A stretch of 64,000 nt of DNA. Origin: Cephalopachus bancanus (lineage: Eukaryota > Chordata > Mammalia > Primates > Tarsiidae). The notes under the pieces were generated by a model. The model was not told the origin of the DNA. It did not search any database and worked only from the letters and a program-made list of their open reading frames with translations. The translations under genes were made by a program, and so were the position numbers. Positions 12,655 through 24,689 of the stretch are shown here, piece by piece. The DNA is taken from positions 2,418,001 to 2,482,000 of the forward strand of contig JAPVLO010000074.1 in NCBI GenBank assembly GCA_027257055.1. The letters are read 5' to 3'. How positions within the stretch are numbered: position 1 is the stretch's first letter; the number at the start of each line of letters is the position of its first letter.

Positions 12655-13660
12655 CAAGATGACAGCCTAGGATTTTCCAATTATCATCTTTCCACAGAAA
12701 TATCAACTTGAACAATTATGAGCATTTGTAATTTTTGTAGGTAAAAACACCTTCTCAAGAGCTACAGAAACCAACTGAGAGAACACGGTATTTGATTATT
12801 GCATAATAAGGAAAGAGGCTTTGAAAAGTGTAGGAAGGACTTTTTTGTTTTAAGTGAGAAAGCAGGATTTATTGAGAAGACAAGAAAGTTCCCACAGTGC
12901 GAGGGGACCCTAAGGCGTTGCCACAGGAAGGATGGGTTTACATAACTCAGGACACCCCTTTCTAAGCCGTAGGCAGCACAACACAGAAAGAAATACCTTC
13001 TGCTTGAGGGAGAGACGGAAGCAAGCCTAGAGCTTTGCTTTGGACCTCCATAATGGTCTTTCCCAGCACCACAAGGATCCCAGCGACCTCTCACTACAGG
13101 CCAGTAACTGTGAACTAAGCTTCCAGACCTGCCAAGTGCCAGGCAGGAACCCGTAGCCTCTTGAGGACAGAGGCTTTCTGTAGTCTGCATAACCCACCAT
13201 CTAGAGTGGTCTTAGGCTCCAGATAAAACTCAACTTCAGAACAGGCCCCAGCTGCCATGGAGCTTGGACACACCGCAGCATTCCACTATGCTCAGCAGCC
13301 ACCAGGTTCCAGCAATGAAAATGATTCATTAAATAATGTATTATGTAATAAATTATTACCTAATAATGAATCAGAACATTTCATTGTCCCACACATAGAG
13401 CAGGACTGCAGCTACTCACCAACTTTTCTGGGATGCCTACACTGAATTCCAAGGGTAATGTCCTGAAGGCTAACAGTAAATAATATTTACTTTAAACTCT
13501 ACTATTATTTATCTCAATTTTAACATATAACTTTAAAAATATGAAAAATAAAAAGAAACAGAAATAAATCAAGAGAATCACAGGGAGCAGAAGCAGATAA
13601 ACAGAGAATCCACATATTGGAATCAGTAGTTAAAGGCTCCAAAGTAACTATGAAACATGT
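12655..13660 (+). mobile_element. L1M-type 5' UTR and start of ORF1, sense
   Basis: Starts near ACAAGATGACAGCC and continues CACAGAAATATCAACTTGAACAA..., CACCTTCTCAAGAGCTACAG and AACCAACTGAGAGAACACGG, the pattern of an old L1 5' UTR. 12850-13330 is markedly GC-richer than its surroundings, as L1 5' UTRs are. 13480-13640 resembles the beginning of ORF1 (GAATCCACATATTGGAATCAG). The 142-codon minus-strand frame 12762-13190 is antisense to this UTR and not a gene. Confidence 0.6.
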
Positions 13661-13858
13661 TTATAAATATTTTCATACTTTTATTTCCAAATGTGTTGTG
13701 CCTTTGACGTGTGTAATGTTTGGCAGGATACTGTTGTAAGTTAAGGATGCATAAGGTAAACTTGTGCAGAGCAAATACTTAATCATGTAACCCACACACA
13801 AAAATACTAATAAGTCAATATTAAGAATAATATGTAATGGTAAAAAGCACTCATTAGC

Positions 13859-14123
13859 GGAGGTGAGAGGATTGTATGAGCACACGGGTTAGAGACCAAC
13901 CTGGGCAACACAGCAAGATCTGTCTCTCAATAAACCAAAAAATTAGCTGAGGATGTTGGCACAGGCCTGTAGTTCCAGCTATGTGAAATGCTAAAGTGGA
14001 AGGATCGCCTGAGCCCCAGCAGGTCAAGGCTACAGTGGCCATGAGCGTACCTCTTCACTTCAGTGTGGCAAGAGAGTGAGACTCCAACTCAAAAAACAAA
14101 ACAAAACAAAAAACAAAAAAAAG
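13859..14123 (+). mobile_element. Alu, 5'-truncated
   Basis: Begins within the left monomer (GAGGTGAGAGGATTG), keeps the middle linker and right monomer, and ends CTCCAACTC with an AAAAC-rich tail. More diverged than most copies here. No convincing target duplication. Confidence 0.88.
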
Positions 14124-15685
14124 GTACTTAACCCAAAAGAAGACATGAAAGGAAGAACAAAGGAGCAAGGAATAGATAGGACAAATAGAAAGTACATACC
14201 AAAATGGCCAACTTTACCTTTCCATATTTACATTAAGTACAAATTAACTAAACATCCTGGAATGTGTTTAAATGTCTAGAATTGCAAAAGTGGATGGAAA
14301 AGAAAAGCCCATCTTCATGCTTTTTAGAAGTTTCTTCAGACTTTAAAAACACTTTTGTCTACATTTTGCTAGACAACACTAAGTTATTTAGAGTTCTCAT
14401 CAAAGAGTCTTAGGACCACATCAACTGTATTGAATACACATCAACTGTATTGAACTTCTCTCTCTGTGATAATGATTCATTATTCAGCATTTTGTATCAA
14501 AAGAAGAATTCAACGTTAACATGTCTGTATACTACAATTTGTACATGTGTTTAGTCATTACATCTTGCCACAAAAAAGAAATAAAAATTTATTTGAATTT
14601 TATATAAAAATTGAGACCGTTGAAATAATAAGCTCATAAATAATAAAAGATTCATATAACATTATTTCCCCAGGAGTTTTAAGGGCTGAGGATTAAGTTA
14701 CAGACTTTCCAGTACCACATTGTTTATCCTTGTGTAACATGATGGTATTTCAAAGTAAATGTATTTCGCTTGAGTTAGAGTTATACAAGGCATTTGCAAA
14801 ACAGTATTTATAATCAATACTTTTCTCAATTTTTAAAATCAATAAATGCCTCAATTCTAAATTAAGAGCTGAAATCAAAAACTAGAAAGCATATATTTGA
14901 AGACTGTATATGACAAATGAAAAATTGTTTTAAAAATGGGTTGTACTTTTCCATTTTTTATTTTTCTCACTCCTCTGTCTATTCATTAGGAAACATTTTA
15001 AAACACGATTAGATTTAAAGGGATGATTAGAATCAAGATCAATTATGTAAGCATTCCAACTATGCACTAAAATTGCTCTCTATTAAACTATGATCCTAAC
15101 ATTTGCTTCAGGCTACATTCAGAACTGTGCTGAATAATCATTTCTACCTGTAATGCATTTAGTAATTGGTAAAATATGTCTTTGTCCATAGGACTCATGC
15201 AAAACTATTTTCAATTCATTAACTTAAAATATTGAGTTGATTTTCTTCAAATTGCCATGGATTTTCCTTAACTTATTAAAATTTCAAATTATATATTTTC
15301 CTTCTTAAAAAATAAATTCCAACACAAACCAACAGACATCCTCTCACAAATCATATTGAGTATACTTTTAGGCTTATTTGACAGATTAGAGGTGTGAATA
15401 ATACATTGAATGTAGAAAGAAAAATCCAATTTAAAATGTTACCTTCCATTTAATAGCCAGGTGCATAATTTTAAAACTGTACATTTTAATTGTAATGAGA
15501 TTTTTTAACATATTAATGAGACATTTAATCTGTGTAGGGATGAATCAATTCATCCAGGTATACAAACTTGTTAGCAGATAATTCACGAATAATCAAAAGT
15601 TGTTTTCTATGTATGAATCAAGAACATTTTTTCCTGTCAGTAAATGCTGCTTGTTGTCTTCTTCCATTAATCTTAATGTTCTTTT
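14124..15685. other. Unassigned AT-rich sequence
   Basis: No gene or named repeat recognised. Contains an 18-bp tandem duplication at 14417-14454 listed separately. Confidence 0.4.
14417..14454. repeat. Direct duplication, period 20 bp
   Basis: CACATCAACTGTATTGAA occurs at 14417-14434 and again at 14437-14454, separated by TA. Identical copies suggest a recent local duplication. Confidence 0.95.
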
Positions 15686-15689
15686 GAAA

Positions 15690-15905
15690 CACTTATTTAA
15701 TAATATTTCACAATTGAGTAATAATTATGTACCAAGAACTGTCTTAAGCATTTAATTAACTCATTTTATCCCCATACTAATAGTTTATTTTGCTAATTTC
15801 ATATTCATTTTTGTGGTGACAAACTTATATGGAAGTAAAAACATTTCTTCAAAGTGACACAATTACTAATATATGAAGTCATGAACTGTATCCCAGCAAT
15901 TGGAA
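15690..15905 (+). mobile_element. MIR SINE fragment
   Basis: Follows MIR: AATTATGTACCAAGAACTGT, CTTAAGCATTTAATTAACTC, ATTTTATCCCCATACTAATAG, then CAAAGTGACACAATTACTAAT and ATGAACTGTATCCCAG in place of the consensus 'cccaaggtcacacagctagt...gaacccag'. Ancient and diverged. Confidence 0.65.
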
Positions 15906-16139
15906 TATTCACCAGTAAACTGTACATCATGCGTACCAATGTCATTTGTCCATTCATTGAGAAATTCACGAAATACTTACAGAACACATTTTACACAGTA
16001 GGAAAGAACAAGGCACTGGGAAAAAATTGATTACTACATGGAGGGAATGCACATTTTCTAGAAAAATAGATGACTCATTAAATAGATTTAAGCATTATAA
16101 CATTGGATGGATTTGTACAGAATTATACAGAATGACAGT

Positions 16140-16438
16140 AATTAAATTTATAATAATTTCCACAAACTTAGTATATGCCAGACAATGAATTAGGCAGGAA
16201 AAAACCAATGTTAATATACTAGATCTAAATTCTTATGAAATGCAGTCTAGGTTAGAGATGCAAAGAAGTAAAAAATAATTAAATTAACATATTGGAAAGT
16301 AAAAGTTGTAAAAACAGAGAAAAAGACAACCAAACTTGAAATCTGAGTGTCAGGGAAGGGTTTTAGGAAAAAAATCACTGCATGGAAATAAGTGAAGACT
16401 CTAGGGTAAGAGGGATACCTAGAATATTACAGAGAGCA
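16140..16438 (+). repeat. Ancient interspersed repeat, family not named
   Basis: Pattern of a widespread old mammalian repeat: 'tagtatatgccagacaatga', 'aattcttatgaaatgcagtc' (compare 'catggagcttacattctagt'), 'gtcagggaagggttttagga' and 'taagagggatacctagaata'. Related stretches occur near 41780, 47480, 50410 and 51640. I cannot name the family with confidence. Confidence 0.4.
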
Positions 16439-16449
16439 TTAAGAGTATG

Positions 16450-16751
16450 GAGTTCACAGCAACTTGGATGGATTTAGAGTCTATCATACTCAGTGATTTA
16501 TCACAGAAAAAAAAACAGAATACCATATATTCTCACTCATAAGCGGACCTTGAACAATTACTGTAATACTATAAGAAAGGGATTGGCGGAAGTGAAAAAC
16601 TGCCAGGGGAGGGAGGGTGGGATTGGCAGTTCAGGGAAACTGCCAGGGAAGGGAGGACACATCTCATCAAGGGTACCTGCATAATGACCATTTGTATACC
16701 TAACCCTGAATTGTACACCACATCTTTAAAATAAAAATGAAAAAAAAAAAT
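16450..16751 (+). mobile_element. L1 3' end, 5'-truncated, sense
   Basis: Short retrotransposed L1 tail: end of ORF2 (TTCTCACTCATAAGCGGACC), the G-rich 3' UTR tract (16578-16655) with two GGGATTGGC blocks, then a terminal A run. Flanked by TTAAGAGTATG (16439-16449) and TTAAAGAGTATG (16752-16763), a target duplication with one indel. Confidence 0.88.
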
Positions 16752-17045
16752 TTAAAGAGTATGTGTAAGAAAACAACATAAAAAGTAGTTTAGTACTGAA
16801 AATATTTAGCATGGCTACCACACAAATTCCAGTAAATACAAGAGTTCAGAAACATCTCAAAAGATGTGTTAATCTGGTAACATACAGAACATCAGGCCAC
16901 ACTTTATAATGCTATTATAAATGGCTTACTTTTATAATTTTACTTACAGATTGATCATTGCAAGTGTATAAAAATACAATTGATTTGTGTATATTGATCT
17001 TATACCCTGAAACCTTGCTGAATTTGATTACTAATTCTAAGGGTT

Positions 17046-17046
17046 T

Positions 17047-17077
<31 letters not shown>

Positions 17078-17100
17078 CATATATATATAATATATATATT
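17046..17100. repeat. (TA)n repeat
   Basis: Imperfect TA run with TATAC interruptions, within old L1. Able to form cruciform structures; expected to be unstable. Confidence 0.95.
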
Positions 17101-17558
17101 AGGACTTTTCATATGTAAGACTATGTTTCTATTCTATGAGAATAATTTTACTTCTTCCCTTCCAATCTGAATGACTTTTACTTCGTCCTCTTTCCTGACT
17201 ACCCTGTAGCTACAATACAATGTAGAATACAAGTGGCCAGAGCAGATATATTTCTCTTACTCTTGAATTTAGACAAAAACATCTAATTTTTCACCATTAA
17301 TGTCAGCATGTTTGAAAAACTTCCCTTTTCAACTTGAATATCTTTTATTTCTCTTTCTTGTCAAATTGCTCTGTGTAGGTCTTCTAATACTATGTAAACA
17401 GAGATGGCAAAACATACTGGTTTTATTTCTTATCTTAGTGGAAAAGCTTTAAGTCTTTCATCTTTTACAAAAGTATGATGCTAGCTGTGGGGTTTTCTTA
17501 TATATGATGCTTATTATTTGGTGGTAATTTTCTTCTGTTCTTAATTTGTCAAGTATTT

Positions 17559-17848
17559 CTTTTTTTTTTTTTTTTTAGTCGGAGTCTCGTTCTGTCGCCC
17601 ATACTGGAGTGCAGTGACCGCTCCCGGCTACCGCAGCCTCGACCTGCTGGGCTCCAGCGATCCTTCTGCCTCAGCCTTTCGAGTAGCCGGAACTACAGGC
17701 GCGCGCTACCACGCCCAGCTGATTCTTTGATTTATTGTAGAGATGAGGTCTCGCTGCCCAGGCGGGTGTCGAACCCGCGGGCTCAGGCAATCCATTCACC
17801 TCAGCCTCCCAAAGGCGCGGGATTACAGGCTGAGCCACCGAGCCCGGC
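17559..17848 (-). mobile_element. Alu, lineage-specific family, full length
   Basis: T-tail, right monomer (GGAGTCTCGTTCTGTCGCCC), linker, left monomer ending GAGCCCGGC. The flanking words (..TCAAGTATTT at 17549-17558 and 17854-17863) form an imperfect target duplication. First of two Alus inserted in the same orientation in one L1. The 168-codon plus-strand frame 17727-18233 crosses both Alus and is an artefact. Confidence 0.93.
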
Positions 17849-17898
17849 TTTTATCAAGTATTTTTATGCTGAAAGGGTGTTTCTTTTTGTCAAATACT

Positions 17899-18187
17899 TT
17901 TTTTTTTTTTTTTCGAGCTGGAGTCTCACTCTGTCCCCCAGACTGGAGTGCAGTGGCCGCTCCCGGCCACCGCAGCCTCGACCTGCTGGGCTCCGGCGAT
18001 CCTTCCGCCTCAGCCTTCCGAGTAGCCAGAATTACAGGCATGCGCTACCACGGCCGGCTGATTTTTTGATTTATTGTAGAGATGAGGTCTCGCTGCCCAG
18101 GCGGGTCTCGAACCCGCGGGCTCAGGCAATCCACTCACCTCAGCCTCCCAAAGGCGCGGGATTACAGGCTGAGCCACTGAGCGCGGC
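17899..18187 (-). mobile_element. Alu, lineage-specific family, full length
   Basis: Complete minus-strand copy with a perfect 11-bp target duplication TGTCAAATACT at 17888-17898 and 18188-18198. The hairpin GTGGCCGCTCCCGGCCAC is perfect here (17953-17970). Confidence 0.96.
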
Positions 18188-18839
18188 TGTCAAATACTCT
18201 TTAACACCTATTGAAAATATCATGTACTTTTAAAAATTCTATTGATAGGATATATCTTCTATTTTCTGGAAGAGATTGTACATAATTGTTATTAAGTCTT
18301 TTTAAAATGTTTGATTGAGTTCAGTAGTGAAGACAATTAGGCATGGCCTTTTATTTGGGTAGTTTTATTTTTTTAATTGCTATTTTTAACTCTTCCCTTA
18401 CAATAAGTGTATTCAGATTTTCTATTACATCATGAGTCAGTTTTAGTGATCTGCTTCTTTAGACAATATGTTATTTTAGTATAAGTTATCTAGTTTGTTG
18501 CCATATGTCTTTTTATATTATTCTTTTTAATCCATTTTATCTCTTGTTTGGTACTAATATTCTCTCTCATTTTTGTGTAATAATTTAAGTCTCATTTTTT
18601 GGGTCAATCAACTAAAATTGTCAATATTTATCTTTTCAAAGAATCAGCTCTTGGTTTAATTTTTTATTCTCATTTTAATTAGTTTCCACTCTAATCTTTA
18701 TTATTTCCTTCCTTCTGCTTGCCTTAGGAGTTGTATTTTTTTTCAATGACTTTTGTAGAAGGTTAGATTATTAATTTGATATTATTTTTTTCTTAATATA
18801 GATATTACTTCTATAAACTTTCTCCTGAGAAAGGTTGTG

Positions 18840-21040
18840 ATTTAGTAGAAAAAGATACCAAAATCAAACAACACTTGAAAATGTATCCATGGACTCTTAC
18901 TGATAAATATGTGTAGTTGTCACACACACAAAATAAAGGAGTTGATTTTACTTAAGAATGTCTGTAAGAGTTTCACAGACACATGCTATCAGAAAAGAGA
19001 GAGAGAGAGAATTATACCTCCTCTTTATCCTTTAACATTTTTAATGAGGATGGCATTGAAATACCAGCAATTTGAACAGAGAATGTGGATACGGATTATA
19101 GTTATTCATATATAATAACTGCTTATCAATGAAAGATATGAAAAAAGAGATTACATGTTTGTGAGGTGGTTACGATTTCAAAAATGGAACATATAATCTA
19201 TATAATAGGTGTTCTTAAAAGTTAATTGTGATGAATTTCTGGAAGAAAATGCTAAGGAGATGAACCCTAATAATATAAAATAAATTTTTTATGATGTGTG
19301 CTATATAATTCATATAGCATTTGCTATTAAAAATAAGTAAAATCAACAGATATATTTAAAATATGACTAGCATTTTATAAAGGTTATGTAGGCTCAGAAA
19401 GGCAAAAATATTTGTGTTTTAATTTCATTAAAGTAAAATTTAATAAAAAAATTTCACAAATATTTCTGTTGCTAAACTTCTAACCTGCTTATGCGTGCTT
19501 TTAGCAGTTTAAAATAATCATAACATATGGTTTATATCAATTTATAGTGAGATGCCTATTGACTTGCAAATGAAATATGTCCTCTGGATTTCTGTGTGCA
19601 ACACTCTTCTTAAAGATTTTGATGAAAATTAAATGATGTTTTCAATATAGTGGTATTGCATGAAAATGTCATGAGGGGTTATGAGAGTGATGTCATTGAG
19701 GACTGACTCTAAAATATTGATCTTAGCAAATAGATGAATATGGTAGCAGTTACATAAACCTATTTATGAGAAGAAATTGTGACCCTGAATTCAAATAGAT
19801 TAAATTTGCAATATCTATTAAATATTCAGTAATTATATCAAATTATAAATTGTATAAAAAATAGAGTTTGAGGTTAAAGTCAGGCTGAAGATTAAAAGTG
19901 AGAGTTCATAAACTTAATGATTACACTTAAAGTCATTGTACTGGAAGAGCTCAACTAAGGAATCCAGCTAAAATGGAGAGGGCAGAGAATACTGGAAATT
20001 GATTAAAGATTGTTGAATAGCAACAAAAGAACAAGTATTCTGAAGGAAATCCTATGAAGTTTTTATCAAACTTTTTTTCTATCGACAAATCAATAATTCT
20101 TTACTAGAATTGTAATTTAAAGTAATGCTAATATATTACCAACTGTACTTAATTAAAATTAGAAATAGAGTAAAAATTATTTGAAACAACAAAAATTATG
20201 TTTATATATAAAACATTATTTTAGTTATGCTAATATAAGCCTTATTATGGTTTAAATAATTATTTTGAAGTACAAAATATATAAACATGCAGAATGTTAT
20301 ACTATCATCAGAATATGTCAATTTATATTTTAATGTACAGTAATTTCTGCATTTTCAATATATGCTGAGAATGGAAAAAATTCTAATTAAATAAAGTAAT
20401 CAAACTGAATGGGATGTTAACATTCAAGCTGGGTTTACAAAATATAGTTTTATATCATATTCAACCATTTTCTATCTACTATCTTTTTCAAAAGGCGGTG
20501 GAATGATGTGGTAAAAAGCGAATGCTGGAGAAATCAAATTAATTTATAATGGATTCTAAACTAAGAAGACAAGATCCCTAGGACCAGGAAAAATTGACTC
20601 AGGTTTTAACTGAAGGACATGAGAAATATCTCCCATTAGACTTACACATGCAGGCATAGTCTCCACAGGGGTCTTACTTTTGTTCAGCACATTTAAAATT
20701 TTCAAATTATAAGTTGTCAAAACTTGAAAATTTTTTTTTAAAAAGTAAGAGGGAAGAAAATAAAATCTGACCAGTTACGCAAGTTCACATACAAAGTTTG
20801 GCTGACTCAAGGAGGTATTTGCTCATTACATTCCATTAATCTAGGCTCACACAACATAATAAAAATTGTTTGAAGGATGTTTCAAAGTTGTGTTCTTTAC
20901 TAAAATATATATCACCCAAAAAGAAACATTTGTTTTAAATTAAAAAAGGCAAATCTTGAGTTAATTATGAATGTATTTCAAATCTATTCAAAAAGTATAT
21001 GAGTTGTTAAATTCTAAAATGTATAATGAAAGTTATTCTT
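18840..21040. other. Unassigned AT-rich sequence, 2.2 kb
   Basis: No gene or named repeat recognised. There is a short (GA)n run at 18998-19010. Confidence 0.4.
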
Positions 21041-21046
21041 TATGAA

Positions 21047-21092
<46 letters not shown>

Positions 21093-21097
21093 TATAT
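21047..21097. repeat. (TA)n repeat
   Basis: About 50 bp of TA/TG units directly abutting the oligo-T of the next Alu; it blurs the target duplication. Confidence 0.95.
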
Positions 21098-21387
21098 TTT
21101 TTTTTTTTTTCCTCTGAGTTGGAGTCTCACTCAGTCGCCCAGACTGGAGTGCAGTGGCCGCTCCCGGCCACCGCAGCCTCGACCTCCTGGGCTCCGGCGA
21201 TCCTTCCGCCTCATCTTTCCAAGTAGCCGGAATTATAGACGCGCACTACCACGCCCGGCTAATTTTTGATTTATTTTAGAGATGACGTCTCGCTGCCCAG
21301 GCGGGTCTCGAACCCTCAGGCTCAGGCAATCCATTCATCTCAGCCTCCCGAAGACGCAAGATTACAGACTGAGCCACCGAGCCCGGC
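21098..21387 (-). mobile_element. Alu, lineage-specific family, full length
   Basis: T run, GAGTTGGAGTCTCACTCAGTC, right monomer, linker, left monomer ending GAGCCCGGC. Several CpG decay changes in the left monomer (GAAGACGCAAGATTACAG). Target duplication obscured by the TA repeat. Confidence 0.93.
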
Positions 21388-21399
21388 TACAAAATATAC

Positions 21400-22575
21400 T
21401 GATGAGGTAATTTAATCTTAAATGTATGTTAAAATAATGAAGAACCTCAGGCCTCTTGGTTTGGGAGAACAGACAGATACAAGTCAGATGAACTTGAGAA
21501 TATATAGAGGTCAGAATAGTTTAAAAAACAGGATGAACAATGGGTATATTATGAAATAGAATCAGGATAATTCACCAAAAGCTTAAAAGCATAGGCAGAG
21601 AGAAGGCCTTGAAGCAAGCCCAGGGTTGCTGAATGGTCCATGCTGGTCAGTGTGTCTGACCTCAGTATGTCACACCGTGGGATGCTCTCAACAGGTTTTC
21701 ATGGCTTTAGGCTTCCTCTTTTCAACTATTCTGCATTTGATCTTTATACTTATAATATTTAAAATTAATTTCATCATATTCTGTCTGTAAAGACCGGTTT
21801 TGGTCTCTCTCTTATTTGTATATTTAGTTTATACTGCTAATTCTTTTTCAACAGCCTTCACAATTTGCTAACAAATAACAAATCCAACATTATTCTGCAT
21901 AACTTCCTAATGTTAATTTTATAAATACTCACTGTTCTGTATACTTCTTTTATAAATGTTTTTTCTGTGTTCATACCTATATTCTTTTCATTTTCCTCAA
22001 CTTTCCTCAGTCTATCCATAGTATTTGTTTGCAATTTCAAATGCTATTTATATTACTTTTAAGTGAGCTACATTACTAATATATGATGATAATCATAAAT
22101 GTTTATAACTCTCTTGAGTTTAAATTTAATAATAAGGTAAAATTTAAATATTGTCACAAAATATTATGGAAACAAATTATTTTATTTAAAATTATTTGTT
22201 TTTGAACAGAACATATACAGATTTGCTAAAATATGACACTAAGATTACAAAAATTTCCAAAATGTGTTTACTACTTTTATGTGAATAATCTTTCTTTCCC
22301 TCATACCAAATAAGTTATTAGCTTCTAAACAAACAGGAAAATTGCTTAATAACAATACATTGCACAATATTATTTAAAACCATAACATTATTTTCACTTT
22401 TACTATATATTTATACTTGCAATAAAATTTGTTAATCATCTAATATTTTCTATGTATTTTACTGAGATGCATCATTGGAACACATATTTTTAATCTTGAT
22501 AAGATACACAATTTAATAATAATGTAACTGTAAGCTCATATTTAACCCAAACATTACAAAGCCTGGGCTAGGCAA
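21400..22575. other. Unassigned AT-rich sequence
   Basis: No gene or named repeat recognised. Confidence 0.4.
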
Positions 22576-22587
22576 TATTAACAATAA

Positions 22588-22879
22588 ATTTTTTTTTTTT
22601 TTTTTTTGAGTTGGAGTCTCACTCTGTCGCCCAGACTGGAGTGCAGTGGCCGCTCCTGGCCACCGCAGCCTCACCTGCTGGACTCCAGCGATCCTTCCAC
22701 CTCAGCCTTCCGAGTAGCCGGAATTATAGGCGCACGCTACCACGCCCGGCTGATTTTTTTATTTATTGTGGAGATGAGGTCTCGCTGCCCAGGCGGGTCT
22801 CGAACCCGCGGGCTCAGGCGATCCACTTACCTCAGCCTCCCAAAGGCGCGGGATTACAGGCTGAGCCACCGAGCCCGGC
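22588..22879 (-). mobile_element. Alu, lineage-specific family, full length
   Basis: Complete copy with a 9-bp target duplication TAACAATAA at 22579-22587 and 22880-22888. It keeps the perfect inverted repeat around the B box, GCGGGTCTCGAACCCGC (22793-22809). The two 96-97 codon frames inside are Alu artefacts. Confidence 0.96.
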
Positions 22880-23326
22880 TAACAATAACATTTTAAACAA
22901 ATGATTTATCTAGTCATAATTATAATAAAAATGTTAAAAGTACTATTGTTTATGAAAAGTTTCATTAATATTTCTTGAGAAATTATCTAGTGTCAAGTTA
23001 TAAGCTAAGTGTTTTATTTCTGTTATCTCACTTCAAATTTAATCTAGATATTAGTGACATTTGTCTTCTTTTGGTCGCTAGAGAACTCTATTAAATAAGC
23101 TCTGAATTTATGATAGGTCAAAATGCTACTAAAATGAATTGCAGTATAATTTGGACCTAGGTCTATCTTAATGTAAAGCTTAGCTCTTATTACAATTCTT
23201 TTATCACAAAATAATTTTAATGCCAATTCTGGCTGGTTTGCAACTCAGCAAAAACGCTAACATTTCCTTTGGTATTTTTTCTGAAAAATTGTATCCTCTA
23301 TTTATTCCAGTTTGCTTTCATAATTG

Positions 23327-23684
23327 TCTTCATTCATTTGTGCTGCTAAAACAAACTACCTGGAATGGTGATTTTTAAAGAGCATAAATGTATTTCTCAT
23401 GGTTCTGACAGCTTGGAAGTTAAAATCGAGGTGTCTATGAGTTTGATTTCTCATGAGGGTTACTCTCTGTTTCCAAGATGGTGTCTTACTGCTGTCCTAA
23501 CATGTTGGAAGGCAGAAAGGCAAAAGAGTTTAAGCCAATTCCCTTCAGCCCTTGCATAATGCACTAATCTCTTTGTGAAGGTAGAGCCCACCTCTTACCA
23601 AAAGGTCCCACCTCTTAATATTACCACAATGGATATTAAGTTTCAATATCAATTTCTGAGGGGACACATTGAAATCATAGCAAT
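23327..23684 (+). mobile_element. LTR of MaLR (ERVL-MaLR) type
   Basis: Resembles MaLR-type LTRs in order: GTGCTGCTAAAACAAACTACC, 'atttctcatggttctgacag', GTTGGAAGGCAGAAAGGC, TCTTTGTGAAGGTAGAGCC, AAAAGGTCCCACCTCTTAAT and AGGGGACACATTGAAATCATAGCA. Noncoding LTR only; no internal region seen. Subfamily (MLT/MST-like) not certain. Confidence 0.65.
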
Positions 23685-23689
23685 AATAT

Positions 23690-24450
23690 TTTACTCATAT
23701 TTTCTAGCAAAACATACGGAATGATCTTTAATTCATGTTAAGTTCTAAGTGATTTATAACAGATTAAAATATTTTTCATTTTAATTTTCTGAGGAAAATT
23801 TGCATTTTCAAAGAAATTCACATGTTGCAAGATTCATTTTCATTGCAGCAAGAATCCAAGCCCTAAACTAAATGTAGGTAATCAGATAGAAGTCATATAT
23901 CTAATTAAATGACAGACAATAGGCTTCCCTGTAATTCCTCAAATTTCACTCACATTGTTGCACCTTATTAGGAATTTTATCTCACCTCTGAGGATGTGTC
24001 ACATCTACTGAATAATCATATATCAATGCATAGTGTGAATACTTGGTCATTATTATAAACACCTAATAGGATACATTTTTCAGGCAGTGAGAATACATTC
24101 TGACTTTAGATAGTGCAACCAAGGTCAACCAGGCAAGCTTAATTCTCTATAATTAGGTAAGATTTAATTAAGAGAGATACATGGGTGAAGCAGTTTAGGA
24201 TAATAAACCCTAAAATGACAATGGCAGCGAGATCCGATGTTTAAAAATTTGTTATTTAGTTACAATTGTTTTAGTAAAAGTTGACCTCTGTAAAAATTGT
24301 TTAAACTACTTGAGGAATGAGCTTTACTGCAGTTTTCCTCACCTTTTGAAAATAATTTTAAAAATGAGTAGAAAAACAATATGGTTCTATTCACAGCAGG
24401 TTATATGAGAAGTATTGTAAAAAGAGTTGAGAGAGTTGATTTCATATGAG
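23690..24450. other. Unassigned sequence
   Basis: No gene or named repeat recognised. Confidence 0.4.
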
Positions 24451-24458
24451 AAGAGGAA

Positions 24459-24622
24459 GGGAGGAAGGAGGGTAGAAAGTCACGTGAAAACACAAAGGGT
24501 ACCTGGTTCATTGCCAGGGGGAGTGAGGGCTATTTACAAGCCCAAACTTCATCTGCATGCAGTCTACTTATGCAAATGATCCTCACTTGTACCCTGCATC
24601 TCTACAATAAAATAATAAATTT
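24459..24622 (+). mobile_element. L1 3' end fragment, sense
   Basis: Purine-rich GGGAGGAAGGAGGG then 'agggtacctggttcattgcc', GCAGTCTACTTATGCAAATG and TTGTACCCTGCATCTCTACAATAAAATAAT, the pattern of an L1 3' UTR with its tail. Strongly 5'-truncated. Confidence 0.7.
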
Positions 24623-24689
24623 TTTAGACAACCTAGGAGAGAACAAATGTATCATCAGCAGTAATAAAACACAGTTACCTTGTAAAGAG

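Larger units (their letters stand above)
16920..18830 (-). mobile_element. Old L1 ORF2 (reverse transcriptase and upstream), antisense
   Basis: Antisense L1 ORF2. On the minus strand near 16915-17112 it reads KPLELVIKFSKVSGYKIN then HKSIVFLY, the segment after the catalytic site in L1 ORF2p. Then follow 'gtcaaattgctctgtgtagg', 'gctgtggggttttcttatat' and, after two Alus, 'aatcagctcttggtttaatt' (18640) typical of antisense L1. A TA repeat (17046-17100) and two Alu insertions interrupt it. No intact frame. Confidence 0.8.

Noticed and set aside
12762..13190. 142-codon minus-strand open frame
   Set aside because: It lies antisense to a GC-richer L1 5' UTR; no domain, start context or splice evidence.
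17727..18233. 168-codon plus-strand open frame, the longest in the window
   Set aside because: It crosses two antisense Alus and the L1 sequence between them; the protein is Alu translation ([16 protein letters not shown] type), a known artefact.
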